64,000 nucleotides of DNA from Bolinopsis microptera. Taxonomy: Eukaryota > Ctenophora > Tentaculata > Lobata > Bolinopsidae. The notes beneath the pieces are model-generated. The model had not been told where the DNA came from. It was given only the letters and a program-made list of their open reading frames with translations, and did no database searches. How positions within the stretch are numbered: position 1 is the first letter of the stretch; each line of letters starts with the position of its first letter. Positions 11,733-23,070 of this stretch are shown here, piece by piece. Location: NCBI RefSeq assembly GCF_026151205.1, contig NC_087080.1, positions 3,265,096-3,329,095 of the forward strand, read 5' to 3'. Position numbers and translations under genes: made by a program.

Positions 11733-12931
11733 GACGTCATACGAGAATATTAATCATGTATTTGTTTATTGATGAAAGATAAAGGATATAATTTTTAAGG
11801 GGAAGGATCAGTGGGAGAGAAAAAGGAAAGGGAGAGGAAATAAGGGAGAGGGCAGTTACTTCTGCCTCTACTATTAGTTTATACTCATTATGCCTTGATA
11901 TTTTTGAGATTTGATTCGTGAGTCTGAACAGAAATCTGAAGCACCTAGCGTTGACGTAAGTTCATGCTTCGAATGATATTATGTAAATATTAAATGAGAT
12001 TTTAGATATATAATGAGATATTTTACCGTCAAAATGATGAAACCTATACCATTGTTGACCTCATATTTTCGTTACAACAGCTCTATACTCTACTTTCGTC
12101 ACCTCGTACCTCCATACCTCGCGCTCGAAGCATTGCTTCACTGTCTCCACTCTCCAGTAGTTTATTCCCTTTATTAAAATATAGTCTTTAAAATAGCATT
12201 ATTTAATTATCAACTTTGTTATCTAATACAATACTGGTACTCGAAAGTGCAAGAATGACATCAGGTGCAAATCATCTGTAAATAGATCAATCTAGATCAC
12301 GAGACCGTTTAACGGCTGCTGTGTAGTTGTAGTGTGTATGAACCGTTGCTTACGTGATTTGAAAAGACCTTAATGATCCAGAATATTACTTCATCCGACA
12401 CCATGTGGTTCCATTTGGATCCATAAGATTTTGAAATTTTTCTCTTTTAAGAGATTCAGATCATAAGTATGAGACTAAGGACTAATGATGTTAAATGAGC
12501 TCGGTCTGACACGTGTTTGTAAAGACATAAACAGTTGGATCCCTTGAGGAATCCCTCAAAATCCCTCAAAATCGCCCAACACCCTCGCAGTAAGGCGATA
12601 ATTGTTCATGATCTTAGATCTTAATATTATGACAATCATTTATAATAGCTACAAACCACTTGAACACCTGTTATCACGACCACATGCAGCATGCTCAGTC
12701 CAGCATATAACTACCAGTAATCAGCCTTGCTATTTAGAACATTCATGAAATCTGCTATTTGTGGTTCAGTTTTTGTTTTAAAATATTTTATTTTTGATCT
12801 AAGCAGCATTGTGCTGCTGTACTTTGCTCGACAGAGTAACGTAAATCTAACAGTAACGGTATAATTAGATACTTGATTTTTATATCTTTCTGACACACAT
12901 CATAACATAGGATTAAAAGTAAGTCTAAACA
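11733..12931. other. Intergenic between TIR gene and GPCR
   Basis: No supported coding sequence. A purine-rich AGGGAGAGG-like stretch at 11800-11860 follows the TIR stop codon. Nothing else recognised. Confidence 0.6.
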
Positions 12932-13996
12932 ATGAAAGTAAACGACGAGAGTTTTACAAACCTAACTGTATTGGCTGATGCTCTCGGGCTTAGCAGCACT
13001 GAATACTCGATACTCTCAACCTCACTCAGCATATACTTCATCTTAATAATAATTCTTGGTGGAATTGGAAACTCCCTCGTCATCTACGGAGTATGGAAGC
13101 ACAACGCCCTCAAAATGGAGAAGAGAAGTGTTCTAGCCCTACTGAGTGTGGCATTTGCTGACCTTGCATGTGTTGTGGTGTTCTACTTCCCTCGACTTAC
13201 CACTCTTCTGGGTGGGAGGTGGGTTTTAGGAACGAAGTTTTGTTATTCCACACTCATGAGGTGGACTGAGATCCCGTGTGAGCAGAACTTCATAGCACTG
13301 CTGTCCTGTCACAGAGCATATCTTATATGGAAACCACTCCGAGGCGGCATCCCTACCACCGTAATGAGGAACCTCCTTATCCTTATTTGCGTGTATTTCC
13401 CCCTCACGTATACTCTGGAAACTGTGCTGATTGACGGGCCACTGCTCAAGTTTGAGCCATCAATGTTTGATTGCGAGATTGATGTGACGCAGATAAAGAG
13501 CTCTTCAGCTAAATTCATACCATACCGAGGATTTATCCAAACCTTTCTCCCGCTTATCGCTATCATCCTAGCAAACGTCCTAATTCTTGCTTTTATGGGG
13601 AAAGCTGGACACCTTCGACGATTCCGTGCGGTAAAAACTGTATCGATAGTTTGTTGGACATTTCTGGTGAGTTATATTCCCTGTATGGCACTGTGGATAT
13701 TGAAGGGTTTATCAGCAACAAATACCATACCCACACCGAGCAGTCAGGTGTTTATCGGACTGAGGATAGCCACCATCATGTCAATAGCTATCAACATCGT
13801 GGCAAACCCCGTTATTTATTTCTACACCAACGAGAAGTTTGCTTTCTTCATCCGAGAGCTGTTGAGGGGGGATGTGAGGGAGTTTGGGAGGAATTGGCAG
13901 AACCACGTGAATCAGGTTTCGAGTCCAACAACAGGAAACACGACTAACGCAATGCCATTGCAAATAGTTACTTCAATCGTAAGGCTAACTGGCTAA
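12932..13996 (+). CDS. Class A (rhodopsin-like) G-protein-coupled receptor, orphan
   Basis: Single exon, 354 residues. An N-linked site NLT lies at 10-12. Seven hydrophobic segments are visible. Landmarks: GN in TM1 (Asn47), LSVAFADLA with Asp77 in TM2, GGRW in the first outer loop, Cys104 and Cys181 as the likely disulphide, CHRAY at 126-130 in place of DRY, proline in TM5 (PLIA), CW-x-FLVSYIP in TM6, and NPVIY at 292-296 in TM7. The replacement of D by C in the DRY motif is unusual and may change basal activity. The tail of about 45 residues has no palmitoylation cysteine. Class A receptors couple ligand binding at the plasma membrane to G proteins; the ligand cannot be named from sequence. 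The intronless form is common in expanded invertebrate receptor families. Confidence 0.9.
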   Translation: MKVNDESFTNLTVLADALGLSSTEYSILSTSLSIYFILIIILGGIGNSLVIYGVWKHNALKMEKRSVLALLSVAFADLACVVVFYFPRLTTLLGGRWVLGTKFCYSTLMRWTEIPCEQNFIALLSCHRAYLIWKPLRGGIPTTVMRNLLILICVYFPLTYTLETVLIDGPLLKFEPSMFDCEIDVTQIKSSSAKFIPYRGFIQTFLPLIAIILANVLILAFMGKAGHLRRFRAVKTVSIVCWTFLVSYIPCMALWILKGLSATNTIPTPSSQVFIGLRIATIMSIAINIVANPVIYFYTNEKFAFFIRELLRGDVREFGRNWQNHVNQVSSPTTGNTTNAMPLQIVTSIVRLTG

Positions 13997-14119
13997 GTCA
14001 ACGCCGACCCTAAGAAACTATGCCTGCCCTAAACACGCCCGTAGAACGACTAACATAAAACTCTAAATTAACGTTTTCTCTGACAAGTGGTTGTAAAAAA
14101 GGATGATGATTAATCACTC

Positions 14120-14819
14120 TACACTCGACTGTCACGTTTTGAAGATGAAATTTCCAGGACCGACATTTTACAGTTCAGAAAATTTCATATTTGAAAATGG
14201 GACATGATTTTGAAAATACAACTTTTTGTTTTGTTAAGCTTTCTGCTGTGGACTTCCTCCGACCGAAATCAAACTTCCAGCACCTCAATCGTGCCATTTG
14301 GTATCTACTGTTGACTTATTAATTGGTTGCGGGTGAAAAAATTAATCAAAACTGTAAAATTTCGGTCCTCGAAATTTCATCTTCAAAAACTGAAAATGGG
14401 ACACAGATTGGGACGATATTATTTTGCAATTTTATTCGGGATTTTGACCCTCAGTACCTTAATTTGGTTTTATACCATCATCAATTAACTGACTAATTGG
14501 TTTCTGGGCAACAAATTCATCCAATTTGTCAAATTTGTGTTCAGAAAATTTCATATTTGAAAATGGGACAGGATTTTGAAAATACAACTTTTTGTTTTGT
14601 TAAGCTTCTGCTGTGGGCTTCCTCCGACCGAAATCAAACTTCCAGCACCTCAATCGTGCCATTTGGTATCTATTGTTGACTTTTTAATTGGTTGCGGGTG
14701 AAAAAAATCAATCAAAACTGTAATATTTAGGTCCTCGAAATTTCATCTTCAAAAACTGAAAATGGGACACAGATTGGGACAATATGATTTTGCAATTTTA
14801 TTCGGGATATTGACTCCCA
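14120..14819 (+). repeat. ~370-bp satellite, block 1
   Basis: Two to three tandem units share GAAAATGGGACAGGATTTTG, TTTGTTTTGTTAAGC and ACTTCCAGCACCTCAATCG. The last unit is cut by the MULE-like element and resumes at 17973. Other units lie at 18223-18590 and 21217-21600. No stable coding potential. Confidence 0.85.
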
Positions 14820-17800
14820 TAGGGCCTGTCGTGATATCATGGATCGCTTAGGTTCCACCAGGATCTGGTAGTCCTCATAATTCTGCGGCCTCTATGTTTC
14901 GTCATCTCGCACAACTCTTTAAGAATCTTGTGGATTTGGCATGTGAAAATTTGCAGCCTTCCAGACATTGATTGGGTTAACGAGGTGTCGTACGTCACCT
15001 CAAGATCGGGTGACAGGGGGCTGACCAGGCCAGAACCCAATTGATTGGGTCTTAGGTCACGTGATTATGAGCCTGAGGTCACGTGACTATGACGTCACCA
15101 GACCTTCCTCTCCGTTTCCCGCTCATTGGACCAGGTGAGCTTGCATGCATGTGAATGTGGGTGTAAGTATAGCTGTACTGTAGTTTATACCTAATTAAAC
15201 CCCTATAGAAACCGAAAATTTATTTTCTGGCAGAAAGCTAGAAATTTACCAAAATATCGTCATTGTTTTAAATTTATTTTGATGACCATTCCTGACCTAA
15301 AATCGCACGAGAAATCGATTAAACTTGGTTTCAGAACTCAACAATGCTTCCTTATGCCTTAAAATCCATGTTTTATCAATACAATCAACATCTCGATCAT
15401 GTAGTTAAACTTATTACTTAACGGATTCAAGTATAGTTACGCGGTAGACAAACTAAAACAAAATTGTAGGTTTATAACCTGCCAGGACGTGCGCCGAGTT
15501 AAACTTGTCGAAGGTAATATTTTACGAGTATCACCCGTTAAAAACAAAACACCAGTTTAATTGTCCTTTTGTCTGAACCATATGGTTAAGTGCAAGCTGT
15601 ATACAATACGTCAAAAAATCATATCAACGAATCGTATCAAAGTCCATCATCAGTTAGTAACAGAGTAAAGATCAGAGCAGAACGAAGGAACATGCTTGCT
15701 TGCGGGAATCTTTTCTGAAATATTGTCGACAGGTTAACATCAATTGCATTTCCGTTACTTGGGTGTGGGATATAAAGCATTATATGGTTGTTATTAAAGC
15801 CTACATAATACTCTTCAGTTAATATGGCTAATGTTTAGCATTATTTATAATCCATTATAATGATTGATGTGATCTGAAATTAAGTTAAGCTACAGACGTT
15901 TTTTGTGACAATTCAAGAAATAATGGTTGAGCTCCTGCCTGTGAGCCACTTAGGAAATACAGTATATCTGATTTATTGTACCTTCACTTCTTCTGCTTTT
16001 TCGTTTGCTGTCTGTGCTCTGCGACAGCAATTTGTTGCCCAGACTTCCTATCCTCCCCTACCACCTTCTTACCACAGGTTGACATAAGAGCCACTTGCCT
16101 CTCAACGGCTTGATTGTTGTTGACAAATGCCGTTTTGAGAGGCATTCTTATATAGGAGATGATAGCGGCTCTCGTCAGACCACGTAGCAAGGGGGGTAGG
16201 GTTACCCGGGCATACTCCTTCTTTGCTGAGGATAATTGTGTTATTTTTTATTTACATCATGTACTGAGACTTAAGAAACTATAACCTATGAAATAAGTGT
16301 TACATCATAAACAAACAAAGTCCGTAATTTGCTGATACGTGTTCTATGCTCACACTCGCTCCCTCAACTTCTGTCTTAATCTACGGATATCGAACGAATT
16401 GTAACAAAAAGAATAAAAAATTCACGTGTAAAGTTGCAAGTAATAATATATCTAATAGCTTGATCATATATTCAGCGACAATATTTACAAGGGAAATTGA
16501 AACCACATACTTGAAGATGTTGGCTTTACTGTTAAGAGATATCAATAATTCCGATTCAGCATAAAATTGAACAAGTTCCTCAGCCACCAAGGTCAGAATT
16601 CTGTTAATCTGTACCTTCGGTTGCTGGTCACTTCTAAGAAGTAATAATTGAAGCACTCTCCTAGTCGAAGGAATCGTTTGAGGTAACTCAAGTGGCTCTC
16701 CAATAAGGGAGGAAAACTTCATTTTTGAATGGAAAATTGTAACGAATTGAAAATGTAACGATTAAAATAATGCTTGCATTTCTTGCGTGATTTAGCAGCC
16801 TTTTTTAGCGTAATCTTGATTAAAACTGCTGCCATTGGTCGATATATTCTATCAGTAGAATAAGCTGTTGCAATTGGCCACATATTGTTAACTAATGCAC
16901 CCTACTAACGCGTGTCTTACTCCGCAAAACCATCCAAAAGCTATACACTAATCCTACCTAATCTTACACTCAGCTCTAATGGCTATTCTACACTCAAACT
17001 AGAACATTCTAAAAGATCGATTATTACGCTGAAACCCTGCTGTGTACAGCTTATTGGCCACTGTGTATGTGCTAGTAGTCATATATGTGTGAAAAGATGC
17101 CGATAATACTTCCAGATTAATTACGAAAATTGAAATAACAGACACTTAAAAAAAGCTGCCCAACTGAAATTGCACAAATTGCAATACAACTGCCACATAA
17201 CACAAGGTTTTTATACATATAAGTTTATTTAACGGGTGATACTCGTAAAATATTTGTTCCAAATATTACCTTCGACGAGTTTAACTAGGCGCAGGTCCTG
17301 GTAGGTTATAAACCTACAATTTTGTTTTAGTTTGTCTACCGCGTAACTATACTTGAATCCGTTAAGTAATAAGTTTAACTACATGATCGAGATGTTGATT
17401 GTATTGATAAAACATGGATTTTAAGGCATAAGGAAGCATTGTTGAGTTCTGAAACCAAGTTTAATCGATTTCTCGTGCGATTTTAGGTCAGGAATGGTCA
17501 TCAAAATAAATTTAAAACAATGACGATATTTTGGTAAATTTCTAGCTTTCTGCCAGAAAATAAATTTTCGGTTTCTATAGGGGTTTAATTAGGTATAAAC
17601 TACAGTACAGCTATACTTACACCCACATTCACATGCATGCAAGCTCACCTGGTCCAATGAGCGGGAAACGGAGAGGAAGGTCTGGTGACGTCATAGTCAC
17701 GTGACCTCAGGCTCATAATCACGTGACCTAAGACCCAATCAATTGGGTTCTGGCCTGGTCAGCCCCCTGTCACCCGATCTTGAGGTGACGTACGACACCT

Positions 17801-17963
17801 CGTTAACCCAATCAATGTCTGGAAGGCTGCAAATTTTCACATGCCAAATCCACAAGATTCTTAAAGAGTTGTGCGAGATGACGAAACATAGAGGCCGCAG
17901 AATTATGAGGACTACCAGATCCTGGTGGAACCTAAGCGATCCATGATATCACGACAGGCCCTA
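14820..17963. mobile_element. MULE-like DNA transposon with long inverted repeats and captured gene
   Basis: A 3144-bp element that begins TAGGGCCTGTCGTGATATC and ends in its complement. It is flanked by a 9-bp direct repeat TGACTCCCA (14811-14819 and 17964-17972), and removing one copy plus the element restores the interrupted satellite unit. Terminal inverted repeats are about 720 bp (14820-15540 and 17231-17963) and nearly identical. A 9-bp target duplication with long inverted repeats is the hallmark of Mutator-like elements. No transposase is visible, so it is non-autonomous. The inner 1.7 kb carries a reverse-strand, intron-containing ORF. Confidence 0.85.
15845..16722 (-). CDS. Three-exon ORF carried inside the MULE-like element
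   Basis: Reverse strand. Exon A 16722-16511 starts with ATG and ends at GTATGT. Exon B 16170-16073 follows a GAG acceptor and ends at GTAAGA. Exon C 15873-15845 follows TTTCAG and ends in TAA. Phases 2 and 1 match at both junctions, giving 112 residues (N-term MKFSSLIGEPLELP, middle LTLVAEELVQFYAES, C-term DHINHYNGL). I recognise no domain. It looks like a transduplicated host gene or fragment (Pack-MULE style) rather than a transposase, but a short element-specific gene is also possible. Seen: open frames and matched splice sites. Inferred: expression and origin. Confidence 0.45.
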
Positions 17964-17972
17964 TGACTCCCA

Positions 17973-18590
17973 GTACACCTCAATTTGGTTTTATACCATC
18001 ATTAATTAACTGACTAATTGGTTTCTGTCAAATTTGTGTTCAGAAAATTTCATATTTGAAAATGGGACAGGATTTTGAAAATGCAACCTTTCGTTTTGTT
18101 AAGCTTTCTGCTGTGGGCTTCTTCCGACCAAAATCAAACTTCCAGCACCTCAAATCGTGTCATTTGTTATCTATTGTTGACTTACTTATTGGTTGCAGGT
18201 GAAAAAATCAGTCAAAACTGTAAAATTTCGGTCCTGGAAATTTCATCTTCAAAAACTGAAAATGGGACAGATATTGGGAAAATATGATTTTGCAATTTTA
18301 TTCGGGATTTTGACCCTCAATACCTCAATTTGGTTTCATACCATCATCAATTAACTGACTAATTGGTTTCTGGGCAAAAGTTTCATCCAATCTGTCAATT
18401 TTGTGTTCAGAAAATTTCATATTTGAAAATGGGACAGGATTTTGAAAATGCAACCTTTCGTTTTGTTAAGCTTTCTGCTGTGGGCTTCCTCCGACCGAAA
18501 TCAAACTTCCAGCACCTCAATCGTGTCATTTGGCATCTATTGTTGACTTACTAATTGGTTGCAGGTGAAAAAATCAGTCAAACCTGTAAA
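17973..18590 (+). repeat. ~370-bp satellite, block 2
   Basis: Continues the unit split by the MULE-like insertion, then one more full unit (18223-18590). It runs directly into the CTCCCT array at CAAACCTGTAAAATC. Confidence 0.85.
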
Positions 18591-18591
18591 A

Positions 18592-19049
18592 TCCCTCTCC
18601 CTCTCCCTCTCCCTCTCCCTCTCCCTCTCCCTCTCCCTCTCCCTCTCCCTCTCCCTCTCCCTCTCCCTCTCCCTCTCCCTCTCCCTCTCCCTCTCCCTCT
18701 CCCTCTCCCTCTCCCTCTCCCTCTCCCTCTCCCTCTCCCTCTCCCTCTCCCTCTCCCTCTCCCTCTCCCTCTCCCTCTCCCTCTCCCTCTCCCTCTCCCT
18801 CTCCCTCTCCCTCTCCCTCTCCCTCTCCCTCTCCCTCTCCCTCTCCCTCTCCCTCTCCCTCTCCCTCTCCCTCTCCCTCTCCCTCTCCCTCTCCCTCTCC
18901 CTCTCCCTCTCCCTCTCCCTCTCCCTCTCCCTCTCCCTCTCCCTCTCCCTCTCCCTCTCCCTCTCCCTCTCCCTCTCCCTCTCCCTCTCCCTCTCCCTCT
19001 CCCTCTCCCTCTCCCTCTCCCTCTCCCTCTCCCTCTCCCTCTCCCTCTC
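18592..19049 (+). repeat. (CTCCCT)n hexanucleotide array, about 76 copies
   Basis: A nearly perfect run of CTCCCT with all pyrimidines on the + strand and all purines on the - strand for over 450 bp. It is a mirror-symmetric homopurine tract able to form triplex DNA. Frames reading Leu-Pro, Ser-Leu or Arg-Glu across it are not genes. Confidence 0.95.
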
Positions 19050-19117
19050 TGAAAGAACAGTAAAGTATAATAGTATAGAATGTATAACTATAAGCTTATA
19101 AGAGGCGTGGTCGTGCT

Positions 19118-19125
19118 TATAAATA
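19118..19125 (+). promoter_or_regulatory. Candidate TATA box for the signal-peptide exon
   Basis: TATAAATA about 70 bp downstream of the CTCCCT array and about 400 bp upstream of the proposed ATG. The equivalent site in the second copy (about 22150-22165) reads TTACCAATA and has lost the motif. Based on sequence match only. Confidence 0.4.
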
Positions 19126-19522
19126 CCAGCACCTAGCCGCCTGAGCTCTTGTGGATACACCGTTTTCTTGAAACAGATGCTTAAACTATGATCTATATTA
19201 TGCTAGTAACCTCTGTAAATAGCATTAGCACTTCGTCCAACCAACCAGGGCTCTCAGAGAGAGCTAGGGAAGACTCACGATCGCGATTGGTGGATTGCTA
19301 GCACGTACTGTCCAGGCCTAATGGTAATGTGGACCATTTTCTTTAGCATTAGCCATGAGACTGAGAGCGAACTCTCTCCAAGGTCACAACAACTATGTTC
19401 AACCCTTTGCCTTTGCGTTCAATTCCTTAGCTCTCCAAAGTTTCACACAATCGAGTCCGAAGAAGGCGTGTGATGACAAGATGAAGATGAACTATTGGCT
19501 TTCCGAAGAGTTCACATTCACA

Positions 19523-19796
19523 ATGGTCAGCACCAAGGACATCTTGACCATCTTGATCCTGACTATCAGTATCTCCATTTGGGGGCGGGGGGCCGCTGCT
19601 GCTGACGAAAATGGTATGTTACTATGTTTACCTAATCGGACGTTATTTGACCGGACATTGTGTGATTGTGAACAAACATATAATTTTACGTCTTTACACT
19701 TAATTAGTCACTGTTCTTTAGATTATAGAATTGGGGACTGTCCGGGAAACTACACGATGTGTCGGGTCGGATCAACCTGGATAGAATTTACTTTCA
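19523..19796 (+). CDS. First exon of a secreted or membrane protein, copy 1
   Basis: From ATG at 19523 (KDILTILILTISISIWG) there is a clear signal peptide with likely cleavage near GAAAA. A Cys-rich segment with three N-glycosylation sites (NRT, NFT, NYT) follows, e.g. DRTLCDCEQTY and GDCPGNYTMC. The exon can end at CA|GTGAGT (19796, phase 1) or earlier at AATG|GTATGT (19613, also phase 1). Upstream in-frame ATGs at 19355, 19481 and 19487 are possible but lack signal features. A phase-1 donor after a signal peptide is typical of modular extracellular proteins; suitable acceptors lie at 26939 and 30582. No domain recognised. Confidence 0.5.
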
Positions 19797-20055
19797 GTGA
19801 GTCATATAGAATTTAAAAGGATATTGGAAACGGGAATAGACACTATATAAATAGAATAGAAACAATATAAATATAAAAATCACTTCAGACTCTTTTATAA
19901 AAAACAAAATACTAATTTGAAGTTTGAACGGCTCATATTAATTTAATGCAAGGAACTTACTGGAATACTTATGACTGGAAAGCTTAACATACCCGGGCGG
20001 AACCGGCTTAAAACCGGAGAAACCCACTGACCCGAGAAAGATATCGGTCCTCCGA

Positions 20056-21216
20056 TTGTTCTACGTTATATATCTCTCCGAATTTCCCAGATTAAGAGTC
20101 TATTCTGCCGTTCCAAATTTTTCTCAGGGAACGGCAGTATTGTTCATCAAGATCGGTATTGCTCATCATTGTTTAAACTCCGCTGCTAATCATTCATCTT
20201 CACGCTTCGTCTGTGATTGGCTGGTCTGGGGCTCTTAGTCTTATTTAAACCCCTCCTTAAATCCATAGTAACTCATCAACCGAGTCAAATTATTCAATAG
20301 TTTTCTCACAGAAAATGACATTTTGTTAATTAAAGTTAAACTTCAACGTATATTCCATTTCTGGTATACTTTTAATATAATGTTAACAATTTACTATCTA
20401 TCTTAAATGAAAATGAATGTTGACTGTTAAGCCTAAGTCATTTAACTAACGTTAAAGGAAGATTGAAATAAATATAGGATTTCGAGGTTCCTTACACTTA
20501 CGGATAGACCTACAACTACAAGGTAACTGTCCGGAAAATTTGGGGCATATACAATCATCTAATCAGACATTATGTCACAGCTCAAACTAGATTCAAAACA
20601 ACACTTTTGCTCAATTTTCATCACTATATCGACTCCGATATCCACCAAGTTTTTCGGATAGTTTTGAAAGCCCGATGGGAAGGTCTTCACACATTTTCAA
20701 AATGATCTTCCATGAACCGAGGATATGGGGTCGTTCACATATTACGTAATCAATATTTTGGCAATTTTTACCCCCCCCCCTCCGTAATCAACCGTAATCA
20801 AGGTTTGCCCCCCCCCCCCCCCCCCCCGTAATCAAGACCCAACCCCCCTCCTATTTTACGTAATAACTAATAACTATAAGCCATTTATTTATTAAAAGTT
20901 ATCACAACGGATTAAGGGGGGGGGGGGGGGGGGTTCACCCTAATTTTTTGTGAAACTTGGTTTCGAGATAGCAAGTTGACCAACAAACTAGGACCGGTGA
21001 CCGAACTTTTGAGGGGGTCCCGGACCCCAACCGCCAAATGGTGCTCGCGGGGCAGCCACGCCCATATTTGGTCCAAATTAACCAAATACCCTGAGCATGC
21101 CCAAAACCCAGGTTTATGGTGCTTTACTTGTAGCTAGTGGTCCCCTAAAGTCTAAACTCGTATGGGGTCGTTCACATATTACGTAATCAATATTTAAGCA
21201 ATTTTTATCCCCCCCC
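20056..21216. other. Repeat-rich spacer with MITE pieces and homopolymer runs
   Basis: No gene supported. 20725-20940 and 21165-21215 carry GGGGTCGTTCACATATTACG, the terminus of the MITE at 25618-26005, with long C and G runs (about 20770-20827 and 20918-20933) that are prone to assembly error. 20985-21160 is an inverted copy of 23245-23420 (shared GGGCATGCTCAGGGTATTTG on the opposite strand). Confidence 0.6.
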
Positions 21217-21600
21217 AGTCAAAACTGTAAAATTTCGGTCCTGGAAATTTCATCTTCAAAAACTGAAAATGGGACAGATATTGGGACAATATGATTCTGC
21301 AATTTTATTCGGGATTTTGACCCTCAATACCTCAATTTGGTTTCATACCATCATCAATTAACTGACTAATTGGTTTCTGTGCAAAAGTTTCATCCAATCT
21401 GTCAATTTTGTGTTAAGAAAATTTCATATTTGAAAATGGGACAGGATTTTGAAAATACAACTTTTTGTTTTGTTAAGCTTTCTGTTGTGGGCTTCCTACG
21501 ACCGAAATCAAACTTCCAACACCTCGATCGTGTCATTTGGCATCTATTGGTGACTTACTAATTGGTTGCAGGTGAAAAAATCAGTCAAACCTGTAAACTT
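21217..21600 (+). repeat. ~370-bp satellite, block 3
   Basis: A single unit homologous to 18223-18590. It again leads directly into a CTCCCT array. Confidence 0.85.
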
Positions 21601-21604
21601 TCGG

Positions 21605-22086
21605 TCCCTCTCCCTCTCCCTCTCCCTCTCCTTCTCCCTCTCCCTCTCCCTCTCCCTCTCCCTCTCCCTCTCCCTCTCCCTCTCCCTCCCCCTCCCCCTC
21701 CCCCTCCCCCTCCCCCTCTCCCTCTCCCTCTCCCTCTCCCTCTCCCTCTCTCTCTCCCTCTCCCTCTCCCTCTCCCTCTCCCTCTCCCTCTCCCTCTCCC
21801 TCTCCCTCTCCCTCTCCCTCTCCCTCTCCCTCTCCCTCTCCCTCTCCCTCTCCCTCTCCCTCTCCCTCTCCCTCTCCCTCTCCCTCTCCCTCTCCCTCTC
21901 CCTCTCCCTCTCCCTCTCCCTCTCCCTCTCCCTCTCCCTCTCCCTCTCCCTCTCCCTCTCCCTCTCCCTCTCCCTCTCCCTCTCCCTCTCCCTCTCCCTC
22001 TCCCTCTCCCTCTCCCTCTCCCTCTCACTCTCCCTCTCCCTCTCCCTCTCCCTCTCCCTCTCCCTCCCCCTCTCCCTCTCCCTCTC
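21605..22086 (+). repeat. (CTCCCT)n hexanucleotide array, second copy, with variants
   Basis: About 80 hexamers, mostly CTCCCT, with a CTCCCC sub-block near 21685-21717 and scattered single changes (CTCTCT, CTCACT). It is more diverged than the first array, so it is either older or less recently homogenised. Confidence 0.95.
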
Positions 22087-22563
22087 TGAAAGAACAGTAA
22101 AGTATAATAGTATAGAATGTATAACTCTAAGCTTATAAGAGGCGGGTCATGCTTACCAATACCAGCACCTGCACTGTGATAAGCTGTGAGCTCTTGTGGG
22201 TACACCGTTTTCTTGAAATATATGCTTCAACTATGATCTGTATTATACTAGCAACCTCTGTGAATAGCATTAGCACTTCAAGAAATCCGTCCCACCAACC
22301 AGGGCTCTCAGAGTGAGCTAGGGAAGACTCACGATCGCGATTAGTGGATTGCTAGCGCGTACTGTCCAGGCCTAATGGTAATGTGGACCATTTTCTTTAG
22401 CATTAGCCATGAGACTGAGAGCGGTCACAACAACTATGTTCAACCCTTTGCCTTTGCGTTCAATTCCTTAGCTCTCCAAAGTTTCACACAATCGAGTCCG
22501 AAGAAGGCGTGTGTTGACAAGATGAAGATGAACTATTGGCTTTCCGAAGAGTTCACATTCACA

Positions 22564-22839
22564 ATGGTCAGCACCAAGGACATCTTGACCATCTTGATCC
22601 TGACTATCAGTATCTCCATTTGGGGGCGGGGGGCCGCTGCTGCTGACGAAAATGGTATGTTACTATGTTTACCTTATCGGACGTTATTTGACCGGACATT
22701 GTGTGAACGGACATATAATTTTACGTCTTTACACTTAATTAGTCAAATAGTCACTGTTCTTTAGATTATAGAATTGGGGACTGTCCGGGAAACTACACGT
22801 TGTGTCGGGTCGGATCAACCTGGATAGAATTTACTTTCA
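22564..22839 (+). pseudogene. First exon of the secreted protein, copy 2 (frameshifted)
   Basis: The same signal peptide (KDILTILILTISISIWG) and the AATG|GTATGT donor at 22654 are kept. The Cys-rich part is damaged: bases are missing around DRTLC, and an 8-bp duplication (AGTCAAATAGTCACTG against AGTCACTG) shifts the frame to an early stop at 22762-22764. If the early phase-1 donor at 22654 is used, the damage is spliced out and the signal peptide can still join 26939. So it may be a pseudogene or the true first exon of the gene to its right. Confidence 0.5.
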
Positions 22840-23070
22840 GTGAGTCATATAGAATTTAAAAGGATATTGGAAACGGGAATAGATACTAGAAACAATATAA
22901 ATATAAAAATCACGTCAGACTCTTTTATAAAAAACAAAATACTAATTTGAACGGCTGCAAGGAACTTACTGGAATACTTATGACTGGAAAGCTTAACGTA
23001 TCCGGGCGGAACCGGCTTAAAACCGGAGAAACCCACTGACCCGAGAAAAATATCGGTCCTCCGATTGTAA

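Larger units (their letters stand above)
18223..20055 (+). repeat. ~3-kb tandem duplication, copy 1
   Basis: Same order as 21230-23070: satellite unit, CTCCCT array, promoter region, signal-peptide exon, and a 3' segment ending in ACCCACTGACCCGAG and ATCGGTCCTCCGATTG. The copies are offset by about 3.0 kb. Confidence 0.85.
21230..23070 (+). repeat. ~3-kb tandem duplication, copy 2
   Basis: Second copy of 18223-20055. It differs in the hexamer array, the lost TATA motif, small deletions before the ATG and a frameshifting 8-bp insertion in the exon. Confidence 0.85.

Noticed and set aside
14837-15040. Identical 67-codon frames at 14837-15040 (-) and 17743-17946 (+)
   Set aside because: They lie in the inverted terminal repeats of the MULE-like element; identity is due to the repeat, and no domain is recognisable.
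18537-19160. Poly Arg-Glu, Leu-Pro and Ser-Leu proteins over the hexamer arrays (also 21562-22205)
   Set aside because: All frames of a CTCCCT repeat are open; no flanking coding signal supports translation.
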